64,000 bases of DNA from Anaerolineae bacterium (GTDB lineage Bacteria; Chloroflexota; Anaerolineae; Aggregatilineales; Phototrophicaceae): NCBI GenBank assembly GCA_020849765.1, contig JADLAY010000058.1, forward strand, positions 142,697 through 206,696, given 5' to 3'. Under the pieces are notes generated by a model. It did not search any database. It was not told the origin of the DNA and saw nothing but the letters and a program-made list of their open reading frames with translations. The translations under genes were made by a program, and so were the position numbers. Positions 37,126 through 46,048 of the stretch are shown one piece after another; position 1 is the first letter of the stretch; each line of letters starts with the position of its first letter.

Positions 37126-37438
37126 CGATCGGCAGTTGGCGGTTGGGGATTAGCTTTTGGCTGGATGTCCGTCTTCGTCGGTTGACGGTTCCTGGCTGCT
37201 GATTTGCTAACCCGCCAAGTTGCTTCTGGCTTGAATCCCTGGCGCTGTTTCGCAAGGGTGAAAAAGCCTCAACGCCCGGTGTGATTACGTTGCACCGGGC
37301 GTTTTTTATCGGTATGGACGTTTTCTTTTTAACTGCCGCACGCTAATATGGGAGGCCTATTTTCTGCAAGGATAGGCGTTTCCGGCACGGCCGGAATGCA
37401 CATTATGACGCTTAACAACCCACAGCGAGAGGGCTCGC
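37126..37438. other. Intergenic region with one terminator
   Basis: This 313-base gap between the toast-rack pair and the ROK gene holds the terminator at 37271-37307 and otherwise shows no gene. The DNA before the ROK start includes GGCGTTTCCGGCACGGCCGG, but no clear promoter. Confidence 0.6.
37271..37307 (+). terminator. Rho-independent terminator after the toast-rack pair
   Basis: AACGCCCGGTG pairs perfectly with CACCGGGCGTT across a loop of about 11 bases, and a run of T follows. It uses the same core stem as the terminator at 32138-32167. Confidence 0.93.
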
Positions 37439-38422
37439 ATGTCTGAATATCTCATCGGCGTCGACCTGGGCGGCACCCGCCTGCGCAGCGCGCTGCTCAA
37501 CCCCAAGCTCGACATCATCGACCGGCACGAAGTCCCGACTCTGGCGCAGGAGGGCGTCGAAAAGACGCTGCCGCGTGTGCTCGATAGCATCCGTGCCGCG
37601 CTGCCGGAAGATCGCAGCCAGGTCAGCGGGATCGGCATCTCGATCCCCGGCCCGACCAACCCGTTCACGGGCATGGTCGAACTCGGCACCAATCTGCGCG
37701 GCTGGCACGGCATCGAACTGGCCAGGATCGTCCAGGACGAGTTCGGCATCAAGACCTACCTCGGCAATGATGCCAACGTGGCCGCCCTGGCCGAGACAGC
37801 GCTCGGCGCGGCAAAGGGCTACCGCCACGTCATTTTCATCACCGTCAGCACCGGCATCGGCGGCGGTATCATCGTCGATGGGCGCATGCTGCTCGGCAAG
37901 GATGGCTATGCGGGTGAGGTCGGTCACGTCCAGATGGTCGTCGACAGCAAAGTGACGACGCTCGAAAAAGAGGTTGCCGGGCCTGCTCTGGCGCGCCAGG
38001 CGCGTGAGCGAGTCGCCGCGGGCGAAGAATCGTCCATGCGCGAGATGGTCAACGGCGACATCAGCGCCATCACCGGCGCCGTCCTCGGCGAAGCCGCCGC
38101 AAAAGGCGACTACCTCGCGATCAAGATCGTCGAGCGCGCCGGGCTGCTGCTCGGCCTGGGCGTCACCAACCTGCTGCACATCTTCAACCCGGAGATCATC
38201 GTCTTCGGCGGCAGCGTCAGTTTTGGCCTGGGTGAGATGCTGTTCGAGCCGATGCGCGAGGCTGTGCGCTCACACGTGATCGACGACGGCTATTTCCGCA
38301 ACGTCCATTACGAATTGGCGGCGCTCGGCGAAAACGTCAGCGTTATCGGCGCGGGGGCGCTCGTCGTCACCCACGGCGGCGTCGACGACGTGACCGAGGC
38401 GGCAGCCAAACTGGTGGGGTAG
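37439..38422 (+). CDS. ROK family sugar kinase or regulator lacking the zinc motif
   Basis: This 327-residue protein has the ROK ATPase fold: GVDLGGTRLRSALLN, GIGISIPGPTNPFTGMVELG, GNDANVAALAE, TVSTGIGGGIIVDGRML and EVGHVQM. The usual zinc-binding run CGCGnrGCLE is missing; the sequence passes from EVGHVQMVVD straight to TTLEKEVAGPALARQ. It has no N-terminal HTH, so it is a kinase type (glucose or related sugar) and not a NagC-type repressor. Loss of zinc ligands may change substrate choice. Confidence 0.85.
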   Translation: MSEYLIGVDLGGTRLRSALLNPKLDIIDRHEVPTLAQEGVEKTLPRVLDSIRAALPEDRSQVSGIGISIPGPTNPFTGMVELGTNLRGWHGIELARIVQDEFGIKTYLGNDANVAALAETALGAAKGYRHVIFITVSTGIGGGIIVDGRMLLGKDGYAGEVGHVQMVVDSKVTTLEKEVAGPALARQARERVAAGEESSMREMVNGDISAITGAVLGEAAAKGDYLAIKIVERAGLLLGLGVTNLLHIFNPEIIVFGGSVSFGLGEMLFEPMREAVRSHVIDDGYFRNVHYELAALGENVSVIGAGALVVTHGGVDDVTEAAAKLVG

Positions 38423-38423
38423 C

Positions 38424-38972
38424 TCAGGTGAACAGGAGGGCGACGTCGACGTCCGCGCCGTCAAACACGCTCGACTGAAACCGTTCGTCCGCCGCGAATA
38501 AACCGACCTGCACGTATTTGCCGTCGCGTAGGACATACACTTCGATGAACTCGGCCTCGGGGTCGATCATCCAGTATTCCCGCACGCCGTGGCGCTCGTA
38601 AGCCTGGAATTTGATCCCGCGGTCACGATAGGCGGTCGACGAGGACAGAATCTCGACCACCAGATCCGGCGCGCCACGCCAGTAGCGCCCGTCTGGTTGC
38701 AGGCTGCACGTTTCGTTTTGGGGACTGATCCAGAAGAAATCCGGCTCGTAGCTGTTCTCGTCATCCAGATAGAGGCCCGTTGGTGCGACTCTGGCTTCGC
38801 CGGAGCTGACCACCGGCAGCAGTAATGCCATCAGCCGCCAGAGTGCCTTCTGATGGATATCCAGCGGTGCATTCACGACAATTTCCCCGTCGATCAGTTC
38901 GACGATCTGGTTGGTTTCTTCCAGCGCGCGGTACTCGGCGAGTGTCGCCTGGTTGCGAACAAGATCGGCCAT
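38424..38972 (-). CDS. Uma2 family (DUF820) nuclease-fold protein
   Basis: The 182-residue protein has the Uma2/DUF820 restriction-endonuclease-like fold: IVELIDGEIVVNAP, YEPDFFWIS, PDLVVEILSSSTAYRDRGIK, FQAYERHGVREYWMIDP. The order D...E-x-L...K matches PD-(D/E)xK nuclease cores. The family is very common in Cyanobacteria and Chloroflexota, often in many copies, and its function is not settled. It is convergent with the ROK gene, whose stop is one base away. Confidence 0.88.
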   Translation of the reverse strand: MADLVRNQATLAEYRALEETNQIVELIDGEIVVNAPLDIHQKALWRLMALLLPVVSSGEARVAPTGLYLDDENSYEPDFFWISPQNETCSLQPDGRYWRGAPDLVVEILSSSTAYRDRGIKFQAYERHGVREYWMIDPEAEFIEVYVLRDGKYVQVGLFAADERFQSSVFDGADVDVALLFT

Positions 38973-39103
38973 CGCTGAATCTACAAGCCTCCGTCTCTCT
39001 CCCTCATCGTAACCCTAGTCATTTCCTGATGCAAGACAGTGGGGTAAGCACTCGCAATGTCCGGGCGTCTGCTGCCATAACGACAACAGAGTGAAGAATT
39101 CCC

Positions 39104-39400
39104 ATGAGCTCTAACGCGGACGAATTGGAAGTGATCAACAACACCGAGGCCAGCCGCTTCGAGATTCACCTCGGCGACGACCTGGCCGTGCTCGAATACA
39201 TGCACTTCGGCAGCAACATCGCCTACGTGCACACCGAAGTCCCGCCTGCCTACGAGGGGCAGGGCATTGCCGCGCGCCTGGCGCATGCCGCGCTCGAATA
39301 TGCCAAAGACCAGGGGCTGAAGGTCAATCCGGTCTGCCCGTACGTCAAAGCCTACCTGCGCAAGCACCCCGAATACCAGTCGATCGTCTGGGGCAACTGA
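39104..39400 (+). CDS. YidJ-type GNAT acetyltransferase
   Basis: This 98-residue single-domain protein matches the small Gcn5-related family typified by human GTLF3B/YidJ: VPPAYEGQGIAARLAHAALEYA is the acetyl-CoA loop, NPVCPYVKAYLRKHPEYQSIV is the conserved end with its tyrosine and histidine. The protein acetylates an unknown amine. It stands alone between a divergent Uma2 gene and a kinase gene. Confidence 0.85.
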   Translation: MSSNADELEVINNTEASRFEIHLGDDLAVLEYMHFGSNIAYVHTEVPPAYEGQGIAARLAHAALEYAKDQGLKVNPVCPYVKAYLRKHPEYQSIVWGN

Positions 39401-39461
39401 GCGGACGCTGCCGATTCCGCCAACGCGTTTCATATACGCGTCGTGCTAAACTGGCAGCATT

Positions 39462-41024
39462 ATGTTGATGCTGCAAGACTTCCGCGTCCGCCAGCGCGAT
39501 TTCATCCTCGAGATCACGCGCGCCATCACCGCTCAACTCGAACTGAGCGAGGTACTGCGCCGCGTCTTGAACGCGTCGGTCGTCATGCTCGGCGGCCAGC
39601 TCGGCCTGATCGCCTTGCGCGACCCCAGCGAGACCTATCGCATCCGGGCGACGCTCGGTATTGATAGCGAGCACGCTGGTGAACTCGGCGACCAGTTGAA
39701 CACACTGCTGGCGGATGAATCGCTCGATTACGACAGCTTCACCGAACAACTGACGCGCATGGCGATTGGCCTCGACCGTCGCATGCGCCAGTCATTCGCG
39801 CTGCCGCTCGTCTTCGCCGAACAGCCGCTCGGCCTGCTGATCGTCTTCCGCGCACAGCGCGCCCTGGCGACTGCCGACGACATCCAGATCTTGCAGAGCT
39901 TTGCCGATCAGGCCGCGATTGCCGTCCACAACGCGCAGCTCTACGCGCGCATCGACGAAGAGCGCCAGCAGTTGGCCGCCATCGTCGAGCACAGCGCCGA
40001 CGGCGTCATGATCCTTGACCCCGACCTGCACATCGTCAACTTCAACCGCGCGCTCGAACGCATGACCGGCTGGCGTCCCGAAGATGCCATCGGCAGCAGC
40101 TACGACGACGTCATCACCTGGAAGAAGCTGAATCAGGGCGACCTGCGCCGCGCGCTCGATGACGGCTGGCCGAATAAGGCCGGCGATCCTGCGCACGAGA
40201 CGCTCTACGTCGAAGGCGATCTCATGCGCCGCGACGGGCTGACCAAGAGCGTCGGCATTATCTTTGCGCCGCTCTTCAGCGCCGATGGCCGCCTGGCCCG
40301 CATCATCGCCAACGTGCGCGACATCACCAACTTCCGCCAGGCGCAGGAGATGCAGAATGTCTTCATCTCCGGCATCTCGCACGAGCTCAAGACGCCCGTC
40401 GCGCTGATCAAGGGGCACGCTGCCACGCTGCGCCGCGATGATGTCGAGTGGGACAAGGAGATCGTGCGCGAATACTCGGCGGTGATCGAAGAAGAGTCCG
40501 ACCGTCTGACCGCGCTGATCGAGAATCTGCTCACTGCCAGCCGCATCCAGGCGCAGGAGGGCATCAACATCGACGCCGGTGACCTGCGGCTGGATCAACT
40601 GGCGGCGCGTGTCGTCGAGCGCTTCAACACGCAGACGTCCGGCCATAAGCTCGTGCTCGACTTCCCACCCAATTTCCCCGTCATTCAGGGCGACGAGACA
40701 CGTCTGCGCCAGGTGCTCGATAACCTGATCAGCAACGCGATCAAGTATTCACCCAACGGCGGCGAGATCACCATCGGCGGCTATGCGACGGCGGCCAGCG
40801 CCACCGTCTACGTCAAGGATCAGGGCGTCGGCATGAGCGATGCCGATCAGGAGCGTATCTTCGAGCGCTTCTACCGCGTCGACGGGGCGCTCAGCCGCAA
40901 GACGCAGGGCACCGGCCTCGGCCTCTACCTGGCGAAGGCGATTGTCGAGGCGCACGGTGGGCGCATCTGGGTCGAAAGCGCGCCCGGCCAAGGCGCGACC
41001 TTCTTCTTTACCCTGCCGCTGTAG
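39462..41024 (+). CDS. GAF-PAS sensor histidine kinase
   Basis: The 520-residue protein has no membrane segment. A GAF domain occupies roughly residues 20-165, followed by a PAS domain (IVEHSADGVMILDPDLHIVN, ALERMTGWRPED), a HisKA domain with the phosphorylation site SGISHELKTPVALIKGH, and a HATPase domain with NLISNAIKYSPNGG, DQGVGMSD, FERFYRVDGA and GTGLGLYLAKAIVEAHGG. All catalytic boxes are complete. A cognate response regulator is not next to it; the receiver-kinase at 11843 is too far to claim as partner. Confidence 0.92.
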   Translation: MLMLQDFRVRQRDFILEITRAITAQLELSEVLRRVLNASVVMLGGQLGLIALRDPSETYRIRATLGIDSEHAGELGDQLNTLLADESLDYDSFTEQLTRMAIGLDRRMRQSFALPLVFAEQPLGLLIVFRAQRALATADDIQILQSFADQAAIAVHNAQLYARIDEERQQLAAIVEHSADGVMILDPDLHIVNFNRALERMTGWRPEDAIGSSYDDVITWKKLNQGDLRRALDDGWPNKAGDPAHETLYVEGDLMRRDGLTKSVGIIFAPLFSADGRLARIIANVRDITNFRQAQEMQNVFISGISHELKTPVALIKGHAATLRRDDVEWDKEIVREYSAVIEEESDRLTALIENLLTASRIQAQEGINIDAGDLRLDQLAARVVERFNTQTSGHKLVLDFPPNFPVIQGDETRLRQVLDNLISNAIKYSPNGGEITIGGYATAASATVYVKDQGVGMSDADQERIFERFYRVDGALSRKTQGTGLGLYLAKAIVEAHGGRIWVESAPGQGATFFFTLPL

Positions 41025-41031
41025 ACACGTC

Positions 41032-41406
41032 TCAAATCGAATCGGGTTCGGTGTAGGGGCGACCCGGCGGGTCGCCCAGGCTTGGCGGGCGAGGCATTGC
41101 CTCAATCTCTCGTTCATACAGCACTTGCGCCGTGTTGAGCACACGCTGCTGGATGTGTGGGCTGAGAAAACCCGGCGTGATCAGATCGACCTCGCGACCG
41201 AGCAGTTCCGCGAGTTCGTCGCGCATATCGACCAGATCGAAAAATGTCACCGGGACTGACTTGTCGAACTCGACCAGGACGTCGACGTCGCTGTCCATGC
41301 GAAAATCGTCGCGCAGTACACTGCCGAACAACGACAGTCGCTTGATCGGGTGCCGGGTGCAAAAGTCACGAACGGTGTCGATTGGCAAGTCGATGGCAAT
41401 ACTCAT
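41032..41406 (-). CDS. MNT-type nucleotidyltransferase, orphan
   Basis: This 124-residue protein has the minimal nucleotidyltransferase core of MntA antitoxins: LSLFGSVLRDDFRMDSDVDV gives GSxxRxDx4SDxD, and VEFDKSVPV continues the third strand. A HEPN toxin gene is usual next to such genes but none is adjacent. The last codons (EAMPRPPSLGDPPGRPYTE) are encoded by a GTAGGG-family repeat, so the natural C terminus may have been altered. It is convergent with the kinase gene, with a gap of 7 bases. Confidence 0.82.
   Translation of the reverse strand: MSIAIDLPIDTVRDFCTRHPIKRLSLFGSVLRDDFRMDSDVDVLVEFDKSVPVTFFDLVDMRDELAELLGREVDLITPGFLSPHIQQRVLNTAQVLYEREIEAMPRPPSLGDPPGRPYTEPDSI
41045..41100. repeat. 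GTAGGG-family repeat forming the 3' end of a gene
   Basis: GTGTAGGGGCGACCCGGCGG, then GTCGCCCAGGC and GGCGAGGCATTGCCTC form two stems. The element falls inside the minus-strand nucleotidyltransferase gene and supplies its last codons. Confidence 0.75.
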
Positions 41407-41557
41407 GTTTCATCCTCAAAGCCCGTAGCCAATCTTATTGTATATGATTGTGAGGTTGGATGGCACCTGTGCCACAGATAGGCTCTCCGGTGTACGGGCG
41501 GCATGGTTACCAATATCTGTCATGTTTGCCGTGACCATAAATGCCGGGCGACCCGCC

Positions 41558-41612
41558 GGGTCGCCCCTACAAGATCATTATGATTCGTAGGGACGCCATT
41601 TTTGGCGTACGC
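41558..41612. repeat. Tail-to-tail GTAGGG-family hairpins
   Basis: GGGCGACCC/GGGTCGCCC ends in CTACAAG; 13 bases later CGTAGGGACGCC starts a second stem closed by GGCGTACG. It lies before the F420 group and may include its leader. Confidence 0.75.
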
Positions 41613-41644
41613 CGTTTTCTCATCTCGAACCGACTGGACCCACC

Positions 41645-42244
41645 GTGAACGACTTCATCCATGCCCTCCTCTCCCGCCGCAGCATCCGCCGCTACCGGCC
41701 CGAGCCGGTGCCGCGCGAGTTGATCGAGCAGGCGCTGACCGCTGCTATCTGGGCGCCGAGCGCGCACAATCGCCAGCCCTGGCGCTTCGCCGTCGTGACC
41801 GAGCAGCCGACCAAAGAAGCGCTCGCCCGCGCGATGGGCGCCCGTCTGCGCCGCGACCTCGAAGCCGACGGCGTTCCCGAAAGCACAATTGTGCAAGACA
41901 CGCGGCGTTCTTATGAACGTCTGACGAACGCCCCCGTTCTGATTGTGGTATCCTTGTCGATGGTGGCTATGGATACCTATCCGGACGAACACCGCCAGCA
42001 ACGCGAATACCTCATGGCGGTGCAGAGTACGGCGATGGCAGGTCAGAATCTGCTGCTCGCGGCGCATACGTTGGGCCTCGGTGCGTGCTGGATGTGCGCG
42101 CCTTTGTTCGTGCCCGATGTCGTGCGCGGCGCGCTGGCGCTGCCGGATGATTGGCAGCCGCAGGGAGTCATCACCCTCGGTTTTCCTGCGGAGACCAAAG
42201 ACAAGCCGAGGCATCCTCTGGGAGAGAGCGTACTGTGGCGTTGA
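41645..42244 (+). CDS. FMN nitroreductase, FbiB C-domain-like (dehydro-F420 reductase)
   Basis: This 199-residue nitroreductase has SRRSIRRYRPEPVPRELIEQ, AAIWAPSAHNRQPWRFAV and AHTLGLGACWMCAPLFVP. Overlap with cofD and coupling to cofC point to the C-terminal domain of FbiB, which reduces dehydro-F420-0 in F420 synthesis. The glutamyl ligase half of FbiB (CofE) is absent, so this would be a free-standing reductase. The start is the GTG at 41645, the first codon before the conserved NDFIHALLSRRS. A general nitroreductase role is possible if the context is misleading. Confidence 0.82.
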   Translation: MNDFIHALLSRRSIRRYRPEPVPRELIEQALTAAIWAPSAHNRQPWRFAVVTEQPTKEALARAMGARLRRDLEADGVPESTIVQDTRRSYERLTNAPVLIVVSLSMVAMDTYPDEHRQQREYLMAVQSTAMAGQNLLLAAHTLGLGACWMCAPLFVPDVVRGALALPDDWQPQGVITLGFPAETKDKPRHPLGESVLWR

Positions 42245-43170
42245 ACATTGTGGCTCTGGTCGGCGGTGTGGGCGGCGCGAAGCTCGCGCATGGCCTGGCA
42301 CAGGTATTGCCGCCGGAGAATCTGACCGTCGTCGTCAACACCGGCGATGATTTCTGGCTCCACGGCTTACGCATTTGTCCTGATTTCGATACCGTTATGT
42401 ACACACTCGGCGGGGTCGTCGACCCGGTCAACGGCTGGGGCGTGCGCGGCGATACCGTCGCCATGCTCGGCGCGCTGCAACGCTATGGCGAGACGCCCTG
42501 GTTCCGCCTGGGCGATCAAGACCTGGCGACGCACCTCCTGCGCACGGAAGCCCTGCGCTCCGGCGAGCGCCTGACGACGATCATGCAGCGCTTGACGAAA
42601 GCGCTGGGGATACATTCGTCAATTCTTCCGATGACAGATGACGAAGTTTCGACTATTGTGGATACTGTGGAATTTGGCCGCCTGAGTTTCCAGGACTATT
42701 TTGTTAGGCACCGATGGCAGCCCACTGTAAGGACTCTCGCTTACGATGGCGTTGAAAGGGCAACTGTAACACCGGAGGTTGTGCATGCTGTTGCCGATGC
42801 GGACGCTATCATGATCGGCCCCTCAAATCCGTGGCTGTCGCTCGCGCCAATGTTGGCTTTGCCAGGGCTGCGCGATGCCCTCCTCGCACGGGATATCCCG
42901 CGCATCGCCATCACGCCCATTGTCGACGGCAAAGCGATCAAGGGCCCGGCGGCGAAACTGATGGCGGAACTCGGCTACGAGGTTTCCGCGCAGAGTGTCG
43001 CGGAATTTTATAGGGAATACATTAACGGATTCATTTATGATCAAGTGGATATTCATTCACGCCGCCCCGATATGCGGCATTTATTAACGAATACCATCAT
43101 GCAAACCGACGCCGACCGCGCTGAACTGGCGCAACAGGCGCTTATGTGGATTGAGAGCGAGTTGTTATGA
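42235..43170 (+). CDS. cofD: 2-phospho-L-lactate transferase (F420 synthesis)
   Basis: The 311-residue protein is the CofD/FbiA phosphotransferase that joins the lactate- or phosphoenolpyruvate-derived GDP/GPP group to Fo. Motifs are NIVALVGGVGGAKLAHGLA, VVVNTGDDFWLHGLRICPD, YTLGG, WGVRGDTV, WFRLGDQDLATH and MIGPSNPWLSLAPML. The GTG at 42235 has GGAGAG 8 bases upstream and overlaps the end of the nitroreductase by 10 bases; the frame upstream is open but not conserved. Its stop overlaps the start of cofC. Confidence 0.93.
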   Translation: MALNIVALVGGVGGAKLAHGLAQVLPPENLTVVVNTGDDFWLHGLRICPDFDTVMYTLGGVVDPVNGWGVRGDTVAMLGALQRYGETPWFRLGDQDLATHLLRTEALRSGERLTTIMQRLTKALGIHSSILPMTDDEVSTIVDTVEFGRLSFQDYFVRHRWQPTVRTLAYDGVERATVTPEVVHAVADADAIMIGPSNPWLSLAPMLALPGLRDALLARDIPRIAITPIVDGKAIKGPAAKLMAELGYEVSAQSVAEFYREYINGFIYDQVDIHSRRPDMRHLLTNTIMQTDADRAELAQQALMWIESELL

Positions 43171-43814
43171 GCCGTATCTGGGCAATTATCCCCGTCAAGC
43201 CGTTGGCGAACGCCAAGAGTCGTCTTGCTCCGGCGTTAACCCCTGCTCAGCGTCAGCAGCTTGCGGAACATATGTTTCGTCATGTATTGAAGATCTCGAC
43301 CAGCGTTCCCCAGCTCGCCGGCACTCTTGTCATCAGCCGCGACAACAAGGCGCTGGCGATTGCGCGCGAATATGGCGCCAAAACCGTCCAGGAAAGCGGC
43401 GCGCCAGAGATGAACGCCGCCCTCATGCGCGCCACCAGCCTGATCGCGCGTTGGCGCGGCAGTGGTGTGCTCATCCTCCCGGCGGATCTGCCCCTGCTGG
43501 CGACCGAGGACGTCGTCTCGATGGTCGAAATGGGCGATGAACTCTACACGATGGTGATCGCAACCGATCAGGTGCGCGACGGCACCAACGCCATGCTCGT
43601 GCGCCCGCCCGGCCTGATGGAGTATGGCTACGGCCCTGGCAGCTTTGACCGCCACATCGAGCGTGGCAAGGCCGCCGGTGCCATGGTGCACATCTACGAA
43701 TCGGAACGTCTGCAGCTCGACATCGACTTGCCGGAAGATCTCGACGTGTATGCGCAGTGGCTCAACGGCTCAACGCCGAACGGCCTCCTGCACATGCGCG
43801 ACGAAGTGCGGTGA
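43167..43814 (+). CDS. cofC: 2-phospho-L-lactate (or PEP) guanylyltransferase
   Basis: The 215-residue CofC/FbiD protein activates 2-phospholactate or phosphoenolpyruvate with GTP for CofD. It has the GT-A nucleotidyltransferase start WAIIPVKPLANAKSRLAPAL, ILPADLPLLATEDV with the metal DLP, TNAMLVRPPG, YGPGSFDRHI and the closing LDIDLPEDLDVY. It starts in an ATGA overlap with cofD and ends in a GTGA overlap with the next gene, so all three are coupled. Confidence 0.94.
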   Translation: MSRIWAIIPVKPLANAKSRLAPALTPAQRQQLAEHMFRHVLKISTSVPQLAGTLVISRDNKALAIAREYGAKTVQESGAPEMNAALMRATSLIARWRGSGVLILPADLPLLATEDVVSMVEMGDELYTMVIATDQVRDGTNAMLVRPPGLMEYGYGPGSFDRHIERGKAAGAMVHIYESERLQLDIDLPEDLDVYAQWLNGSTPNGLLHMRDEVR

Positions 43815-44641
43815 AAACGCCGCTCGCATCGCTGTCGACCGCCGCGCTCTTTCCGCCCATGCGCGCGGAGTTGCTGCGCGTGCTGCGAAGCCTGCCTGAC
43901 GAAGCCTGGTCGCTGCCGACCGCCTGCGAGGGCTGGTCGGTACGCGATGTCGCCGCGCACATCCTCGCCGACGATCTCGCTTACCTCTCGCGCCATCGCG
44001 ATCAAGATGGCCTGACGCTGATCCCCGAAGACTGGGACGACCTCGTCCGCCAGATCAACGCGCATAACGACGTCTGGGTGCGCGCCGCCAAACGCATCAG
44101 CCGGACGCTGCTCGTCGGCCTGCTCGAATTCACCGGCGCGCAGTTGGACGAATTCGTCGCCGCGCTGCCGATGGAGGAGCTGGCCGGGGCGGTCAGTTGG
44201 GCCAGCGATGCGCCCGCGCCGATGTGGCTCCAGCTTGCGCGCGAACTGACCGAATACTGGATGCATCACCAGCACGTTTGCGAGGCGGTCGGCATCGTCA
44301 GCCTGAAGGATCGCCGCTTCTTACACCCGGTGCTGAGCACCTTCGTCCGTGCCCTGCCGCGCACCTACGCCGGCGTCTCCGCGCCGCTCGATACGACCGT
44401 GCAGTTGAGCGTGACCGGCCCGGCGGCGGATCACTGGTACGTGATCCGCGAGGCCGACGGATGGACGCTCTACAAAGAGACCGACCTCGCCCCGGCCAGC
44501 GTCGTCACCCTGGCCGATGACACGGCCTGGCGCCTGTTCACCAAGGGCATCACGCCCGCCGAGGCCGAGGCGCGCGCCCGCATCGACGGCGACGCGGCGT
44601 TGGGCCGCATTCTCCTCAACACCGTCGCGATTATTGCCTGA
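43811..44641 (+). CDS. DinB/MDMPI-like (TIGR03083) protein
   Basis: The 276-residue protein starts with a maleylpyruvate-isomerase-type DinB four-helix bundle: RAELLRVLRSLPDEAWSLPT, CEGWSVRDVAAHILADDLAY with the metal-binding histidine, and a second half ending in AEARARIDGDAALGRI that is SCP2-like. Such proteins use mycothiol or another thiol, or act in unknown metabolism. The start is the GTG at 43811, overlapping the cofC stop. Its coupling to F420 genes is notable but gives no function. Confidence 0.82.
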   Translation: MKTPLASLSTAALFPPMRAELLRVLRSLPDEAWSLPTACEGWSVRDVAAHILADDLAYLSRHRDQDGLTLIPEDWDDLVRQINAHNDVWVRAAKRISRTLLVGLLEFTGAQLDEFVAALPMEELAGAVSWASDAPAPMWLQLARELTEYWMHHQHVCEAVGIVSLKDRRFLHPVLSTFVRALPRTYAGVSAPLDTTVQLSVTGPAADHWYVIREADGWTLYKETDLAPASVVTLADDTAWRLFTKGITPAEAEARARIDGDAALGRILLNTVAIIA

Positions 44642-44710
44642 GGGTGACGATCAAGCTCTAGACCTATCGCCTATGGCGAAGACAGCACAAATAGACAAGA
44701 TGTCTGCTCA

Positions 44711-44774
44711 CCTTCGCCGGACGTTGAAACGCCCGGCTAGGGGACATCAAGCGCACTGAAGGCGCTGAAGAATG
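44711..44774 (-). repeat. CTTTAGTGCGCTTGATT-type repeat, inverted copy
   Basis: CGCCGGACGTTGAAACGCCC, GGCTAG and ATCAAGCGCACTGAAGGCGC reproduce, in reverse, the block at 57595-57660. It is the only structure seen in the 261-base gap between the DinB-like gene and the esterase gene. Confidence 0.75.
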
Positions 44775-44902
44775 GCACATCAAACCGAAGATCATGCCAA
44801 TCCTACGGGTTTGATCCGCAAGTGCGCTCAATCAATGTCCCGTTGGACGTTTAGCCTTGTGCTGAGCTAAAAACTCATTCCTCATCACTTCTTTGACTTT
44901 AC

Positions 44903-45877
44903 TTACACCGGCATCTGCTCGCGCATGAAGCGCAGCTTCTCCTGGGCCTGATAACTGCCACCACCCTCGTGATCGTTGAACTCCCAGACGCTGATCTGCT
45001 TCGGCCCGGCGTAGTAGTTGTACGCTGCGTAGACCGTCGATGGCGGGCAGATCATGTCCATCAGCGCCACCGAGAACAAGGCGGGAACGAGACTCCGCGT
45101 GGCGAAGTTGACTCCGTCAAAATACGACAGCGTGCGGAAGACCTGATCGATCTTATCGCGATGAACTTTGCAGTAGCGTTTGATTTCAGCGTAAGGATCG
45201 GTGTCTGCGATCTGCGTTGCCCTGCGGTAATGACACAGGAATGGCACGTCGGGCATCATGACCTTGACCTTGTCGCTGAGCGCCGTCACCGCGATCGAGA
45301 TGCCGCCGCCCTGGCTGCCGCCCGTCACCGCGATCCGCTCGGGGTCGACCGCCGGGTGCCCCGCGGCGCACTCGACCGCGCGCACGGCATCGGTGAAGAC
45401 GCGGCGATAGTAGTACGTCTCGGGGTTGAGGATTCCGCGCGTCATGAAGCCGGGATGATGCGGATTCGATCCTTCCGGCTCGGGGTCGGGCGTGTCACCT
45501 TTCGACCAGGCGCTGCCCTGGCCGCGCGTATCCATGATCAGGTGCGCGTAGCCCATGCTGCTCCACAGCAGCCAATCGGTCGGGAAGCCGCGACCGCCGC
45601 CATAGCCGAGAAATTCGACCACACACGGCAGCTTGCCCTCGCGCTGCTTGGGCAGCATCAGCCAGCCGTGTACCTGCTGCCCGTGAAAGCCGTTGAAGCG
45701 CACATCATAGGCCTCGATCGTGCGCAGGCCGGTATCCACCAACTCAAAAGAAGCATCGAGTGGGAATGAGCGCGTCTCGGCCAGTGTCCACGACCAGAAC
45801 TGATCGAAATCGGACGCTTCCGTGCGAGCAGGGCGATAGAGTTCGAGTTCCTCACGCGAAAGATCGAAGAATGCCAT
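44903..45877 (-). CDS. Acetylxylan esterase / cephalosporin-C deacetylase family
   Basis: This 324-residue alpha/beta hydrolase matches the AXE1 family: MAFFDLSREELELYRP at the start, GYGGGRGF, MDTRGQGSAWSKGDTPD, the nucleophile elbow VTGGSQGGGISI, LMDMICPPSTVYAAYNYY and the catalytic-histidine FNDHEGGG. It deacetylates sugars or acetylated polysaccharides in the cytoplasm. The ATG at 45877 is chosen over 45928 because family members start with MAFFD and GGAG lies upstream. Alone on its strand here. Confidence 0.92.
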   Translation of the reverse strand: MAFFDLSREELELYRPARTEASDFDQFWSWTLAETRSFPLDASFELVDTGLRTIEAYDVRFNGFHGQQVHGWLMLPKQREGKLPCVVEFLGYGGGRGFPTDWLLWSSMGYAHLIMDTRGQGSAWSKGDTPDPEPEGSNPHHPGFMTRGILNPETYYYRRVFTDAVRAVECAAGHPAVDPERIAVTGGSQGGGISIAVTALSDKVKVMMPDVPFLCHYRRATQIADTDPYAEIKRYCKVHRDKIDQVFRTLSYFDGVNFATRSLVPALFSVALMDMICPPSTVYAAYNYYAGPKQISVWEFNDHEGGGSYQAQEKLRFMREQMPV

Positions 45878-46048
45878 GAAGTCGGTCTCCGGGGGATAAG
45901 CAGGAAAATCTGGCGTAATTATACGCACTGGCGCCGCAAGTGGCAGCAGCCCGGTTTCTGGCGCTGGTGCCCCTCCGTTGCCTGCAAAATGTGACTGCGG
46001 TATGATGGATCACTGAAGGTAATAAAAGCCGTAAGCTGAATCTTGATT

